Assembly (NCBI GenBank): GCA_036392615.1
Contig: DASVXQ010000611.1
Location: forward strand, 3,295 to 67,294
Length of the DNA: 64,000 bases
Direction of reading: 5' to 3'
DNA from: DASVXQ01 sp036392615
Lineage (GTDB): Bacteria; Actinomycetota; CALGFH01
Shown here: in pieces, positions 33,921 to 42,924 of the stretch
Layout of the letters: the number at the start of each line of letters is the position of its first letter
How positions within the stretch are numbered: position 1 is the first letter of the stretch
The notes under the pieces: generated by a model
The model's database searches: none
Told to the model about the DNA's origin: nothing
The model's input: the letters and a program-made list of their open reading frames with translations, nothing else
Position numbers and translations under genes: made by a program

Positions 33921-34322
33921 CTAATGCGTGCCGCGGACCATGTGCCGCACAGCCTGGTCGATGCCCTGGCCACCTTCGACGTCCTCGAGATACAGCCGGC
34001 CCCAGGCGATCAGGTCGTCGCGGATCCCGAAGATGGTGACGCCCCGCATGTCAAGGCGTGTCCCATCCGTGCGGGTGCCGTGCCAGTGCCACTCCGCCCA
34101 CCCGGTGTCGCCCTGGTGGGCGGAGCGGAGCAGCTCGGCCTGGAAGTCGGGCACGCCGGCGAACACCTCAGCCCAGTTTCGGCGTACCTGCTCGCTCCCC
34201 ACGAACGCCCGGTCGGGATGCACCGGCTGCTCGCTGCGGTACTGCGCGTCAAAGCAGGCCACGAAGGCGTCCAGGTCGTGGCCGTTCTGAGCGTCGCGGA
34301 GTCGCTCGAGTATCTCGGTCAC
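33921..34322 (-). CDS. SnoaL/NTF2-like protein
   Basis: GTG 34322 is preceded by GGAGGCGAG; 133 residues. The pattern (LRDAQNGHDLDAFVACFDAQ, then WAEVFAGVPDFQAELLRSA, WHWHGTRTDGTRLDMRGV) fits the SnoaL-like polyketide-cyclase/ester-hydrolase branch of the NTF2 superfamily. The family covers many reactions, so none is assigned. It stands alone between degenerate DNA and the peroxidase gene. Confidence 0.8.
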   Translation of the reverse strand: MTEILERLRDAQNGHDLDAFVACFDAQYRSEQPVHPDRAFVGSEQVRRNWAEVFAGVPDFQAELLRSAHQGDTGWAEWHWHGTRTDGTRLDMRGVTIFGIRDDLIAWGRLYLEDVEGGQGIDQAVRHMVRGTH

Positions 34323-34403
34323 CCAAGCTCGCCTCCCGGAACGGGTTCAGGCTCGCCCTGCCCGACGATCGGTGCCGCGGAGACCAAGGCGAGATCGGGC
34401 AGC

Positions 34404-35897
34404 TCATGGGATGGTCGCCACGGCGCCGGCGGCACGGAGCAGGTCGACCATCGTGAACGAGCCGGCCGATCCGTAGGTGGGTGTCCAGTCGGGATCCTGG
34501 CGCAGGTAGGACTGCCGGTCGCCCCCGATGAGCCCGACGATGACCTCGGCGACAATGCGACCACCGACGGGGCCGAGGTGCTCACCGTCGGCGGTCACTT
34601 CCGCCTCGCGCAAGACGTAGAACCACAACGGCGTGCGCTTGTGGAGCTGGAACGGCCGCAGGTCCTCCAGGTCGGCGGCTGCCAGCACAGGTAGTTGCAT
34701 GGCCTGGGCCACCCGCTGGCCCGATGGGACCTCCATCGTCAGGTTGCGCAGCAGGTTGCGGGTGGCCAGCGATGTCGGCTCGCCCTCGGGTTGGCCCATG
34801 AGGTTGAACAGGACTGTCGAAAGCTTGGTGTCGATCTTCTTGTTGGGCCGCACCCGACCATCAGCGAAGTCGAAGAAGGTCTGCCAGTCGATGAACCGTC
34901 GGGGTGCGCGCCGGCCGCCGCGCAGGTCGGCCGGGTCGTTGGGGTCGGCTGCGGCTGGGTCGAAAATGAGCGCGAAGAACTGCTGCGACGGGTCGCTGGC
35001 GCTGGTGCCGAAGTTGGCCCGGTAGCTGGGGCGCACCTGCGAGTGGCCGAATCGGTAGGCGGCGACCGAGAACTCGACCGGGATGAAGGGATCGTTGCGC
35101 CACCGGTAGTGCCTGGGGCCGTTCGCGAGCACGTCGTCGACCATCGCCTGGCCAACGGTCTTCGGCAGGAACTCATGGAGGACGAGCCACTGATAGTGCC
35201 AGCGCACCACCCGCTGCGCCTCGGCGAAGATCTCCTGGGCGGTGTAGCCAGGCCCAAGGTCGGCCTTGACGTCGGCGACCGCCCGGTTGTGGAAGCGCAT
35301 GACGGCGAGGTGGAGCTGGGAGACGATGAGGTTCTCGTCATTGCGAGGGTCGCCGGTCAAGGCGACCTGCTGGCTGTTGCGGGGCAGGTCGAGCCGGGTC
35401 GTGCCGTCGATCGACACGGCCGCCGACCCGGGGATCTCCTCGACCAGCAGCGAAGTCCGCCCGCCGTCGACGGTTTGGTCGTACAGCTGCGGTGAGGCAC
35501 CGGGGCCGCCTCCGTAGACGCTGTCGAGGTCCAGGGCGGGGATGCGGAAGTTGCGGATCGACTCGGGGTCCTGGCGGCGAGCCAGGCTCGAGGTCGGGTC
35601 GAAGGTCATGTCATGGTCCAGGAACTGGCCCAGGAACGTGAACCCGGCCGTGATGGTCGGGTTGTTGGGGTTGTGCAGGCTCTTGGCCGGGTCGGTGATC
35701 AGGCCGATGGGGTCGGACAGGTCGTCGCCGGGATCCATCGGGCCGCCGGCTGCGCCGAGCTCGGCGAGTGCGTCACGGATCAGCCTGGTGTCGGCCGCAA
35801 ACGGTGGGAGCGTCGGGAACAAACGCCCGAACCGTCCCTGGTCATAGAAGACGGATCGAGGAGTCAGTTCGCCCAGATCTGCGTGGCCATGACGCAT
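34404..35897 (-). CDS. Animal-type haem peroxidase family protein
   Basis: ATG 35897 (after GGGGAGG) gives 497 residues. Family features are LGQFLDHDMTFD with the distal His95 and neighbouring Asp96 (which in this family can bind haem covalently), RFHNRAVADVKADLG, and a proximal-His region YRFGHSQVRPSYRAN. No signal peptide is seen. It is divergent from the acetyltransferase gene at 36066, with a 168-bp shared promoter region. The natural substrate is unknown. Confidence 0.88.
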   Translation of the reverse strand: MRHGHADLGELTPRSVFYDQGRFGRLFPTLPPFAADTRLIRDALAELGAAGGPMDPGDDLSDPIGLITDPAKSLHNPNNPTITAGFTFLGQFLDHDMTFDPTSSLARRQDPESIRNFRIPALDLDSVYGGGPGASPQLYDQTVDGGRTSLLVEEIPGSAAVSIDGTTRLDLPRNSQQVALTGDPRNDENLIVSQLHLAVMRFHNRAVADVKADLGPGYTAQEIFAEAQRVVRWHYQWLVLHEFLPKTVGQAMVDDVLANGPRHYRWRNDPFIPVEFSVAAYRFGHSQVRPSYRANFGTSASDPSQQFFALIFDPAAADPNDPADLRGGRRAPRRFIDWQTFFDFADGRVRPNKKIDTKLSTVLFNLMGQPEGEPTSLATRNLLRNLTMEVPSGQRVAQAMQLPVLAAADLEDLRPFQLHKRTPLWFYVLREAEVTADGEHLGPVGGRIVAEVIVGLIGGDRQSYLRQDPDWTPTYGSAGSFTMVDLLRAAGAVATIP

Positions 35898-36065
35898 GCG
35901 AGACCTCCCCGTAGGTCGCGGATGTCGTTGATGGTGGCACAAGGAGGATCGGGTGCGCGCCAGCCTGGACTCGCATCGACGGTGTTTCCAACGACGTGGC
36001 GTCGGCTTGGCCGGCGAATTCGCGGGCTGGCCGCGCCGCCCGGCCGGCCGCGTAGACTCGTCTGG

Positions 36066-36635
36066 ATGAGCACCGACGAGGCCTCGACCGATCACCCCTG
36101 GCTGCGTCGCGTTCCGAGCGCCGCGCTCACACCATCGGAGATCCGGGCGATCCGCGAGCTGCTACGGGCGGCGTTCGGGTCCGGCGAGGAGGCGTTCACC
36201 GAGGACGACTGGCAGCACGCAAGCGGGGGCCTGCACTTCCTGCTCGAGCTGGACGGCAAGATCCTCGCCCACGCGTCGGTCGTCGAACGCGAGCTGCACC
36301 TTGACGGGCGGCCGGTACGGGCCGGCTATGTCGAAGCCGTCGCGACGGACCCTGGCCGGCAGGGCAGGGGACTGGGCACCCGCGTGATGCGCGACGTCAC
36401 GTCCTACATCAAGGAGGGCTTCGAGCTCGGCGCCCTCGGCACCGGCAGCCACCATTTCTACGAGCGCCTCGGTTGGCTGAGGTGGCGAGGCCCCACATCC
36501 GTCCGCACCGATGCAGGAACCCACCGGACGCCAGGCGAGGACGGCTACATCCTGATCCTGCCGACACCGTCTTCGCCCAGCCTCGATCTCACCGTCGCCA
36601 TCAGCTGCGAGTGGCGCCCGGGTGCCGTCTGGTGA
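36066..36635 (+). CDS. aac(2')-I: AAC(2')-I-type aminoglycoside 2'-N-acetyltransferase
   Basis: ATG 36066 gives 189 residues, the usual size of AAC(2')-I. The order of motifs matches the mycobacterial and Providencia enzymes: FTEDDWQHASGGLHFLLE, ILAHASVVERELHL, RAGYVEAVATDPGRQGRGLG (acetyl-CoA binding loop), LGALGTGSHHFYERLGWLRW, GPTSVRT, and the C-terminal CEWRPGAVW. It would acetylate the 2'-amino group of aminoglycosides with acetyl-CoA; in actinobacteria such genes are often intrinsic. The start has only a weak ribosome site, so expression may be low. Confidence 0.9.
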   Translation: MSTDEASTDHPWLRRVPSAALTPSEIRAIRELLRAAFGSGEEAFTEDDWQHASGGLHFLLELDGKILAHASVVERELHLDGRPVRAGYVEAVATDPGRQGRGLGTRVMRDVTSYIKEGFELGALGTGSHHFYERLGWLRWRGPTSVRTDAGTHRTPGEDGYILILPTPSSPSLDLTVAISCEWRPGAVW

Positions 36636-36649
36636 CGCTGGGTCACCGG

Positions 36650-37133
36650 CCCGATCACGCGAGCAGGCCGCACGTCCCCTGCGCACGACTTGGAGGACGT
36701 TGATGTTGGAGGGTCGCTTCCGGTCGACGCAGCGGGGCGGTTGGGCCCGTCCCAGCGCCAACTGGGGCGGCGTCGGACCACCGACTGCCTCGACCGAGGC
36801 ATGCACCGAGCGTGGGCCACACCAGTTGGTCCAGCGCCAGGTGATCCGATACACCCCGGTCGGGTCCACTGACCCCTCGGGCAGGTCGCCCTCCAGGACA
36901 AAGGGCCGCTGCCGCCCGACACCGACAGCGGCTGGCCAGCGTCGTCGCGGACGACGACCTGCAGCGCAGCACGCAGGTGGCAGGCGCTCAGCCGGGAGTC
37001 GAGCAACTCCACGGTCAGCGGCCTGTCGGGGCGGTCGTTGGACGGGTAGGTGTCGGCCCGCTCGATCACCCGGTTGAGCTGACAGGGCGGCCGCCTGCTC
37101 GAACAGGTTGCGGAGCTGCTCCTCCACGCTCAT
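36650..37133 (-). pseudogene. Frameshifted hypothetical gene downstream of a sigma-factor relic
   Basis: MSVEEQLRNLFEQAA starts at ATG 37133; ERADTYPSNDRPDRPLTVEL follows in another frame; FVLEGDLPEGSVDPTGVYRI and TWRWTNWCG return to the first frame. The two shifts (near 37075 and 36910) compensate each other. The 3' end is lost near 36650. In position and N-terminus it resembles genes that follow SigE-like ECF sigma factors; an anti-sigma or substrate role is only a guess. Confidence 0.5.
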
Positions 37134-37194
37134 GTCCGCCCCTTGCGCAGATCGAGCGCTCCGGCTTCGACCGGCCACTCCAGCTCCGCCGCTG

Positions 37195-37385
37195 CCGGTC
37201 AGGAAGCCGGCGCACCGCCGCCCACAGCACCATCGCGTCCTCTCCCAGGTCTGGCTGGTAGCCCTCAGCCACATGCGTCCGCAGCGGGTGGCGGGCCTGC
37301 ACCACCGCCCGGCGCAGCAGCGAACGGTGCCGGTTGATCAACACGCGCCGGGCGTAGGCGCCCGGCTGCTTGCCACGCCCCAGCC
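37195..37385 (-). pseudogene. Internal fragment of an ECF (SigE-like) sigma factor
   Basis: The minus strand reads PGAYARRVLINRHRSLLRRA, then DLGEDAMVLWAAVRRLPDRQRR. This is the region 2.4-linker-to-region-4 start of SigE-type ECF sigma factors. The region 2 N-terminus and the region 4 helix-turn-helix are both missing. Confidence 0.65.
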
Positions 37386-37412
37386 GCGACCACTGCGCCG
37401 CTCACCCTGCCT

Positions 37413-37450
37413 CCCGCCAGCGCGGTCCATTCTCTTGACGCGCTGGCGGG
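37413..37450 (-). terminator. Perfect 12-bp hairpin at the end of the ABC-2 exporter operon
   Basis: CCCGCCAGCGCG (37413-37424) pairs with CGCGCTGGCGGG (37439-37450) across 14 bases. It lies 46-83 bp beyond the stop of the last exporter gene and is a likely terminator without a T-tract. Confidence 0.6.
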
Positions 37451-37495
37451 CCAAGAGGTTGCACGACGGCGAGGCTCCTGACGGGCGTTTGACGG

Positions 37496-38353
37496 TCAGC
37501 TGCCGGTGCTCTGGTAGCGGCGCAGACCCAGGCGCCAGATCCCGAGCGCGACCCCGGCGACCACAAGCGCCATCAACGGGGAGGCGTAGGCCAGCAGCGG
37601 CGAGGGTGCCTGGTCCGCGCGACCGAGCAGGATGAGCGTCGGATAGTAATTGACGAACGCGAAGGGAAGGACCGTTGAGGTCAGGCGCAGAAACCACTTC
37701 CCGAAGATGTGGGCGGGGAAGTGCTGGAAAAGTTCCTGGAGCTCCTCGGTGCCGAACAGGAACACCCGGGAGCGCACCGTCCAGAAGGCGAGGCTGCACA
37801 GGGCCAGGGTGATGCCGCCGAGCACGACCGCACCGCTGGTGAGCAGGATCACCAGCCACACCAGGCGTGACGGGGTCCAGGGCAGGCCGATCCTGGCGGC
37901 GGCGACCGCAATGCCGGCCAGGCCCAGGCCGATGTGGGCAAGGTCTTTGTAGGCCAGCTCGCTGCCGGCGATCTGGAGGAGGGGTGGTGAGGGCCGCAGC
38001 AGCAGGGGGTCGAGGGTGCCCTCCTGGACGTAGTCCTGGATGAAGATGAACCGCCAGGTGAACAGCTGCTGCAACCCCAGGGCCGCCAGGAACGCGCAGT
38101 ACAGGTAGACGATCTCCCAGATCGACCAGCCGCCGAGGCTGGTGAAGGTGCGCAGCAGCACGCCGAGCAACGCGAGCTCGACCAGGTTGATGACCACGAT
38201 GCCCAGCGCCCACAGCAGGATGTCGGCGCGGTAGATGGCGCGGCTGCGCCAGCCGATCCGCACGAACAGCCACCAGTGGCGCAGCGCGCGCCGCAGCCCG
38301 ATCCGCTGCTGCTGCGGCTGCCGGCTCCGGATTCGCTCCCGCAGTCTTCTCAC
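37496..38353 (-). CDS. ABC-2 family transporter permease (ABC2_membrane_6 type), second subunit
   Basis: GTG 38353 overlaps the stop of the upstream permease; 285 residues, six helices. Motifs: YRADILLWALGIVVINLVE, QEGTLDPLLLRPSPPLLQ and PFAFVNYYPTLILLGR, the pattern of the paired DUF990-type permeases. Together with the other two genes it forms an ABC exporter of unknown substrate in the cytoplasmic membrane. Confidence 0.85.
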   Translation of the reverse strand: MRRLRERIRSRQPQQQRIGLRRALRHWWLFVRIGWRSRAIYRADILLWALGIVVINLVELALLGVLLRTFTSLGGWSIWEIVYLYCAFLAALGLQQLFTWRFIFIQDYVQEGTLDPLLLRPSPPLLQIAGSELAYKDLAHIGLGLAGIAVAAARIGLPWTPSRLVWLVILLTSGAVVLGGITLALCSLAFWTVRSRVFLFGTEELQELFQHFPAHIFGKWFLRLTSTVLPFAFVNYYPTLILLGRADQAPSPLLAYASPLMALVVAGVALGIWRLGLRRYQSTGS

Positions 38354-39222
38354 CCGCCCTGGATCACGAGGCGGCGGCGCACGCCCCGCCACGCCCCCGC
38401 GACGGCGAGGACCATCGCGGCGGTCCAGCCCAGTTGCTCGGCCAGCGCCCACGCCACGCCGCTGCCGTGGACGAACCCGACGTAGACCGACAGCGGCGTG
38501 AAGAACACGGTCCGAAACGGCAGGGCGTCCGCGACCGCCCGCAGCCAGGCCGGGTAGAACCACAGTGGGATCAACCAGCCCGAGAGGATCGTCATCACCC
38601 CGTGGTAGGCGGTGGCCACGCCTTCCACGCTGGTGGTCAGGATGACGACGATGCCGGCGAGGAAGTTGAGGCAGTGCAGGACGACGAAGCTCAGGCACAG
38701 GCTCACCGCGAACGCGGCCCCGCCGGCGAGGTATCCGCCCGCTGGGGGAGCAAGCCCGAACGCCAGCCCGCCGATCAGCAGCGCCGGCGCGGTGATGGTG
38801 ACAAGCAGTGCAAGCGACTCGCCGAGCCGGATCGAGAACAGCTGGTAGGGCAGAGAGATCGGTCGCAGCAGATCGCCGACCAGGGTCCCGAGGCGTATTC
38901 GCATGCCGAGGTAGAAGTGCGGTCCTTCCCACCAGGTGAGCAGCTCGCTGCTCAGGGCTGCGAGGATGGCGTAGGTGACCATCTGGCGGCGGCCGATCGG
39001 GAAGGCGTCCGGCGACTGGTGATACAGCACCCGCCAGACGGTTGCGATCGCGGCCATCTTGACGACGGTGTTCAGCAGGTGCATCCAGAACTCGCTGCGG
39101 TAGGCCAGCCGCACCTGCAGCCCCTGACGTGAGAAGGCCCGCAAGAGCGCGAGGTGATGCAGGGCCGAGCGCCAGGCCGCCCGCGCGGTCGTCGGGCGCC
39201 GCGCGCCGACCGCTGCGCTCAC
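38350..39222 (-). CDS. ABC-2 family transporter permease, first subunit
   Basis: GTG 39222 overlaps the ATPase stop (GTGA); 290 residues, six helices. It has AYRSEFWMHLLNTVVKM at the first helix and LGTLVGDLLRPISLPYQ in the loop after helix 2, parallel to its partner permease. The two permeases and the ATPase are tightly overlapping. Confidence 0.85.
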   Translation of the reverse strand: MSAAVGARRPTTARAAWRSALHHLALLRAFSRQGLQVRLAYRSEFWMHLLNTVVKMAAIATVWRVLYHQSPDAFPIGRRQMVTYAILAALSSELLTWWEGPHFYLGMRIRLGTLVGDLLRPISLPYQLFSIRLGESLALLVTITAPALLIGGLAFGLAPPAGGYLAGGAAFAVSLCLSFVVLHCLNFLAGIVVILTTSVEGVATAYHGVMTILSGWLIPLWFYPAWLRAVADALPFRTVFFTPLSVYVGFVHGSGVAWALAEQLGWTAAMVLAVAGAWRGVRRRLVIQGG

Positions 39223-40226
39223 GGAACCGACGTCCGCTGCTCGTACAGCTCGCGCAGGATGTCCTCGATCTGCGGCTCCTGGATGCGGAAGTCCCGCACC
39301 GGGTAGCGCCGCATCAGGTAGGCGGTGACCTCGGTGACGGGAAGCTCGTCGCGGCGGAAGCGGATGCGCAGCTTGAGGCCGTCTGGCTCGTCGCGGGCCA
39401 CCTCGCGGGCGCCCGGCACCGACAGCGGCCCACTCACCGGGGCGGCCAGCTCGACGAGGATGGTGCTGTCGGGCGCGTAGCGGGCGATGGTCTCCTCGAT
39501 CGAGCCCTCGAACAGCAGCCTGCCGTGGTCGATGATGATCAGCCGGTCGCACAGCAGCTCGATGTCACGCAGGTCGTGGGTGGTCAGCAGGACCGTCACG
39601 CCGGTCAGGTCGCGCATCTGCTTCACGAACTGGCGGAGGCTGGCCTTGACCACCACGTCCAGGCCGATGGTCGGCTCATCCAACAGGAGCAGCCGCGGGC
39701 GGTGCAGGAACGCCGCGCCCAGGTCGGCGCGGACCCGCTGGCCCAAGCTGAGCTGGCGCACCGGCAGGTGGAGGAACTCGCCGAGGCCAAGCGTCTCAGT
39801 CAGCAGCGCCAGCGTCTCCTCGTAGCGCGGCCGCGGCACCTCGTAGATCTCGCGCAGCAGCTGGTAGGTCTCGACCACGGGCACGTCCCACCACAGCGTG
39901 GTCTTCTGGCCGAACACGGCGCCGAGCCGGCCGGCGAGCGCCACCCGCTGGCGAAAGGGGTCGAGGCCGGCGACGCGGACGACTCCCGAGGTGGGCACCA
40001 GGATCCCGCACAGGCACTTGATCGTGGTCGACTTGCCGGCGCCGTTGGGGCCGAGGTAGCCGACGATCTCGCCTTCGTTGATGGAGAAGCTGACCTGGCT
40101 GACGGCCTGGCGCAGCTCCCAGCCGGGCCGGAGCAGCCGTCGGAGGGCGGCGCCGGTGCCCGTCCCAGCGCTGCGCTGGCGCACCTTGAAGGTCTTGGTG
40201 AGGTCCTGGACGTCGATCAGGCTCAC
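39219..40226 (-). CDS. ABC transporter ATP-binding protein of the ABC-2 exporter
   Basis: GTG 40226 gives 335 residues. Walker A is LGPNGAGKST, Q-loop in FGQKTTLWWD, signature LSLGQRVRADLGAAFLH (LSLGQ variant), Walker B LLLLDEP, switch His in LLTTHD. The LSLGQ signature and an Arg-rich N-terminal insert before Walker A are usual for the ATPases of paired DUF990-type exporters. Confidence 0.9.
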   Translation of the reverse strand: MSLIDVQDLTKTFKVRQRSAGTGTGAALRRLLRPGWELRQAVSQVSFSINEGEIVGYLGPNGAGKSTTIKCLCGILVPTSGVVRVAGLDPFRQRVALAGRLGAVFGQKTTLWWDVPVVETYQLLREIYEVPRPRYEETLALLTETLGLGEFLHLPVRQLSLGQRVRADLGAAFLHRPRLLLLDEPTIGLDVVVKASLRQFVKQMRDLTGVTVLLTTHDLRDIELLCDRLIIIDHGRLLFEGSIEETIARYAPDSTILVELAAPVSGPLSVPGAREVARDEPDGLKLRIRFRRDELPVTEVTAYLMRRYPVRDFRIQEPQIEDILRELYEQRTSVP

Positions 40227-40318
40227 AGCGGCGGCCCTTCGGCGAGGGAACGGCCACCATTAGAACTGATCGCCTGGTTGCCGAGGAAGCCCCGCCGGCT
40301 CGTCCGTGCGTGGGCCGC

Positions 40319-40747
40319 CTAGGACACGCTGACGGTTCCGTGCATGAACGAATGGATCGAGCAGTGGTACTTGATCGTCCCGGACTTGGCCAAGGTGGTC
40401 GAGAAGCTCTTGCCGGGGCTCAGGTTCCCGCTGTCGAACGACCCGTCGTCGGCGGTGACCGTATGGGTGGTGCTGTCGTCGTTGCTCCAGGTGACCTTTT
40501 GGCCCGTCTTCGCGTTGACCGTTGCCGGATGGAAGGCGAAGTTCTGGATCGTCGCCGCCGCGGAACCGCCCGAGCTGCCGCCGGCGGTCGTGGTCGCGGC
40601 TGCCGTCGTGGTGGGGGAACCGGACGGATTGTTGTTGCTGGAGCCGCCGCATCCCGCGGCGACCAGTGCGCCGACGGCCAGCAGCGCGAGCACGGCGAGC
40701 CACCGCCGCCCCGGGCGGGTGATCTCGGGGATCGTTACCAGACGCAT
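40319..40747 (-). CDS. Cupredoxin-domain lipoprotein
   Basis: ATG 40747 lies after GAGGAGG; 142 residues. Signal peptide with lipobox LVAAGC, then a Thr/Ser/Gly-rich linker, then a plastocyanin/azurin-like domain with TTHTVTADD (His ligand) and YHCSIHSFMHG (Cys, His and Met ligands in order). It is probably a periplasm-side, lipid-anchored type 1 copper electron carrier. No oxidase or reductase partner is adjacent. Confidence 0.88.
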   Translation of the reverse strand: MRLVTIPEITRPGRRWLAVLALLAVGALVAAGCGGSSNNNPSGSPTTTAAATTTAGGSSGGSAAATIQNFAFHPATVNAKTGQKVTWSNDDSTTHTVTADDGSFDSGNLSPGKSFSTTLAKSGTIKYHCSIHSFMHGTVSVS

Positions 40748-40960
40748 GCGCGATGCGACCTCCTCATGAGCGATGCGGGCGGCGTCGCTCGCACTGGCAC
40801 CACGTGGTCGGATTCAGGTTCCCGAGCGCCGCCGCCCTAATCCGGATCCGTCAGCACCGAAGGCATGGATCGCCGCTGCGCGAGGCGGTGCCTCGCTGCC
40901 GTGATCGGGAACATGGAAGGCAGCACTCCAGCGTGGGACGCGAGGAGACCGGGGGGACCG

Positions 40961-41896
40961 ATGGAGCGCGCAGCGCAGCCGAGCGACATTCCTGCCCGTG
41001 GGTGGCTGAACGTCGTCAAGCGGACGCAGAAGGAGATCAAGACCGACAACGTGACCCTGATCGCGGCCGGAGTGGCCTTCTACTCCATGCTGGCCATCTT
41101 CCCCGCGCTCATCGCGGTGGTGACGATCTACGGCCTGGTCGCCAACCCCGCCGACGTGGCGCGGCAGGTCGACTCGTTCGCGAAGAGCCTGCCGCCGGGC
41201 GCGGGGGACCTGCTCACCAACCAGCTCCAGAAGATTGTCAGCACCGGCCGGGGCAGCCTGTCGATCGCACTGGTGATCAGCATCGCGGGCGCCCTCTGGA
41301 GCGCTTCGGCCGGGGTCCAGGCGCTCATCAAGGGCCTCAATGTCGTCTATGACGAGCAGGAGAAACGCGGCTTCGTCAAGCTCCGGGGGCTGGCGCTGCT
41401 GCTGACGTTCGGGGCGATCGTGGTGGTGCTCGGCGCGCTCGGCCTCATCGCCGTGCTTCCGGGGGTGCTGAACAAGATCGGCCTCGGGCGCGCCGGCGAG
41501 CTGGCCGTCTCCGTCGGGCGCTGGCCGGCGCTCATCCTGCTGGTCGCGGTCGGGCTCGCGGTGCTCTACCGCCTCGGTCCCGACCGGGCCACGCCACGGT
41601 GGCACTGGGTGAGCTGGGGCGCGCTGGCCGCGGTGGTGCTCTGGGTGGTGATCTCGGCCGGGTTCTCCTGGTACGTCAGCAACTTCGGCAAGTACAACCA
41701 GACGTACGGCTCGCTCGGCGCGGTGATCGTCCTGCTGCTGTGGCTGTGGCTGACCGCGCTGGCTGCCCTCATCGGCGCCGAGCTGGACGCGGAGATCGAG
41801 CGGGAGGCGGTCAGGCAGACGAGCGGCCCGCGGCGGCCGGCCAGCCAGCGCGACACGGCGGTGGCGGACGCCTTCGAGGAGTTCCCGCGCCGGTAG
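40961..41896 (+). CDS. YihY/virulence factor BrkB family membrane protein
   Basis: ATG 40961 follows GGGGGGA (an in-frame ATG at 40913 is possible); 311 residues from 40961. The family core is evident: NVTLIAAGVAFYSMLAIFPA, LSIALVISIAGALWSASAG, ALIKGLNVVYDEQEKRGF and NQTYGSLGAVIVLLLWLWLT. Six helices span it. A Gly/Arg-rich tail follows. The function of the family is not settled. Confidence 0.9.
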   Translation: MERAAQPSDIPARGWLNVVKRTQKEIKTDNVTLIAAGVAFYSMLAIFPALIAVVTIYGLVANPADVARQVDSFAKSLPPGAGDLLTNQLQKIVSTGRGSLSIALVISIAGALWSASAGVQALIKGLNVVYDEQEKRGFVKLRGLALLLTFGAIVVVLGALGLIAVLPGVLNKIGLGRAGELAVSVGRWPALILLVAVGLAVLYRLGPDRATPRWHWVSWGALAAVVLWVVISAGFSWYVSNFGKYNQTYGSLGAVIVLLLWLWLTALAALIGAELDAEIEREAVRQTSGPRRPASQRDTAVADAFEEFPRR

Positions 41897-41959
41897 CCGC
41901 CGCCCACGCCGGTCCGATCACTCGCCGTCGCTGGGCCGCTCCCACGGCCCCGGCGCGGT

Positions 41960-42924
41960 TCAGGTGGCCGGCACGAAGCCCGTCGTGGTGAAGTGGTCGG
42001 TCACCAGCCTGGCGCAGCGGGCGGGGCCTTCGAGCCAGGGCCCGTGGCCGCCCGGGACCTCGTGCAGGACCGCGCCGGGGATCTTGGCGATGGAGGGACG
42101 TGCCTGGGAGGGGCTGAGGAAGGGGTCCTCGGTGCCCCAGCAGAACATGGTGGGCGTGCGTATCCGGCGCAGCTCGGCGTCGGTCAGGACGCTCTCCGGC
42201 CGAGGCCGGCGGAAGCCGTCGATGGCGTGCATCAGCGAGTTCACCGTCCTGGCGTTGCCCTTGCGGCGGGCCGCGAAGCGCAGCAGGTCGAGCAGCTCGT
42301 CCGGCGCGGCCGCCGCGGCGGCGGGGCTCATGCCCTGGGCGAACAGCGTGCGGAACACCGGCCGCGTCGAGGGGGAGCGCAGCATGGCCTCGCCGAGCGC
42401 CGGGACGGTCAGCAGCGACAGCGGCATCCGGACCGTCGCGCCCGGCAGCGCGACCGCCGGGTCGCCGATCGCGGCCAGCGACGCGATCCGTCCCGGGCGG
42501 GCGGCCGCGTACCAGAGCGCGAACATCCCGCCCAGCGAGTGGGCCACCACCGGGGCGTCGGGCAGGTCGAGGGCGTCGAAGAGGTCGTCCAGCAGGGCCA
42601 GGCTGTGGTCGCGCACTGCCCCGCGCCGGTAGGTCACCGGCCCGGACAGGCCGTGGCCCGGCAGCTCGACGAGCAGGGCGCGGTAGCCGGCGAGATGGGG
42701 GAGCCACGGCGCCCACACGCCGGCGGCGAGACTCACGCCGTGCAGCAGCACCAGCGCTGGGCCGGCGCCCACGCTCAGCACCCGCAGGCGCACCTTGGCC
42801 GAGGGAGGTCGAGGAACGACTCCTCGGGCCGCAAGCCGTGGCGGGCGAAGAGCCCCGTTTCGGCCTCCCGGATCCTGTGGTCGAGCTCCATGCTTGATGG
42901 CCTCCCTGCGGCTGGCGTGCTCAT
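41960..42924 (-). pseudogene. Alpha/beta hydrolase with a frameshift near its start
   Basis: The first 35-40 residues (MSTPAAGRPSS, then MELDHRIREAETGLFARHGL, RPEESFLDLP) lie in one frame from ATG 42924, which overlaps the Rrf2 stop as ATGA. The rest (VRLRVLSVGAGPALVLLHG, AHSLGGMFALWYAAARPGR with the nucleophile Ser, GTEDPFLSP with Asp, and GGHGPW with His) lies in the next frame. A one-base loss near 42808 explains this. A shorter start at GTG 42793 could still give a complete catalytic fold of 277 residues, so activity may survive; a sequencing error is also possible. Confidence 0.75.
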
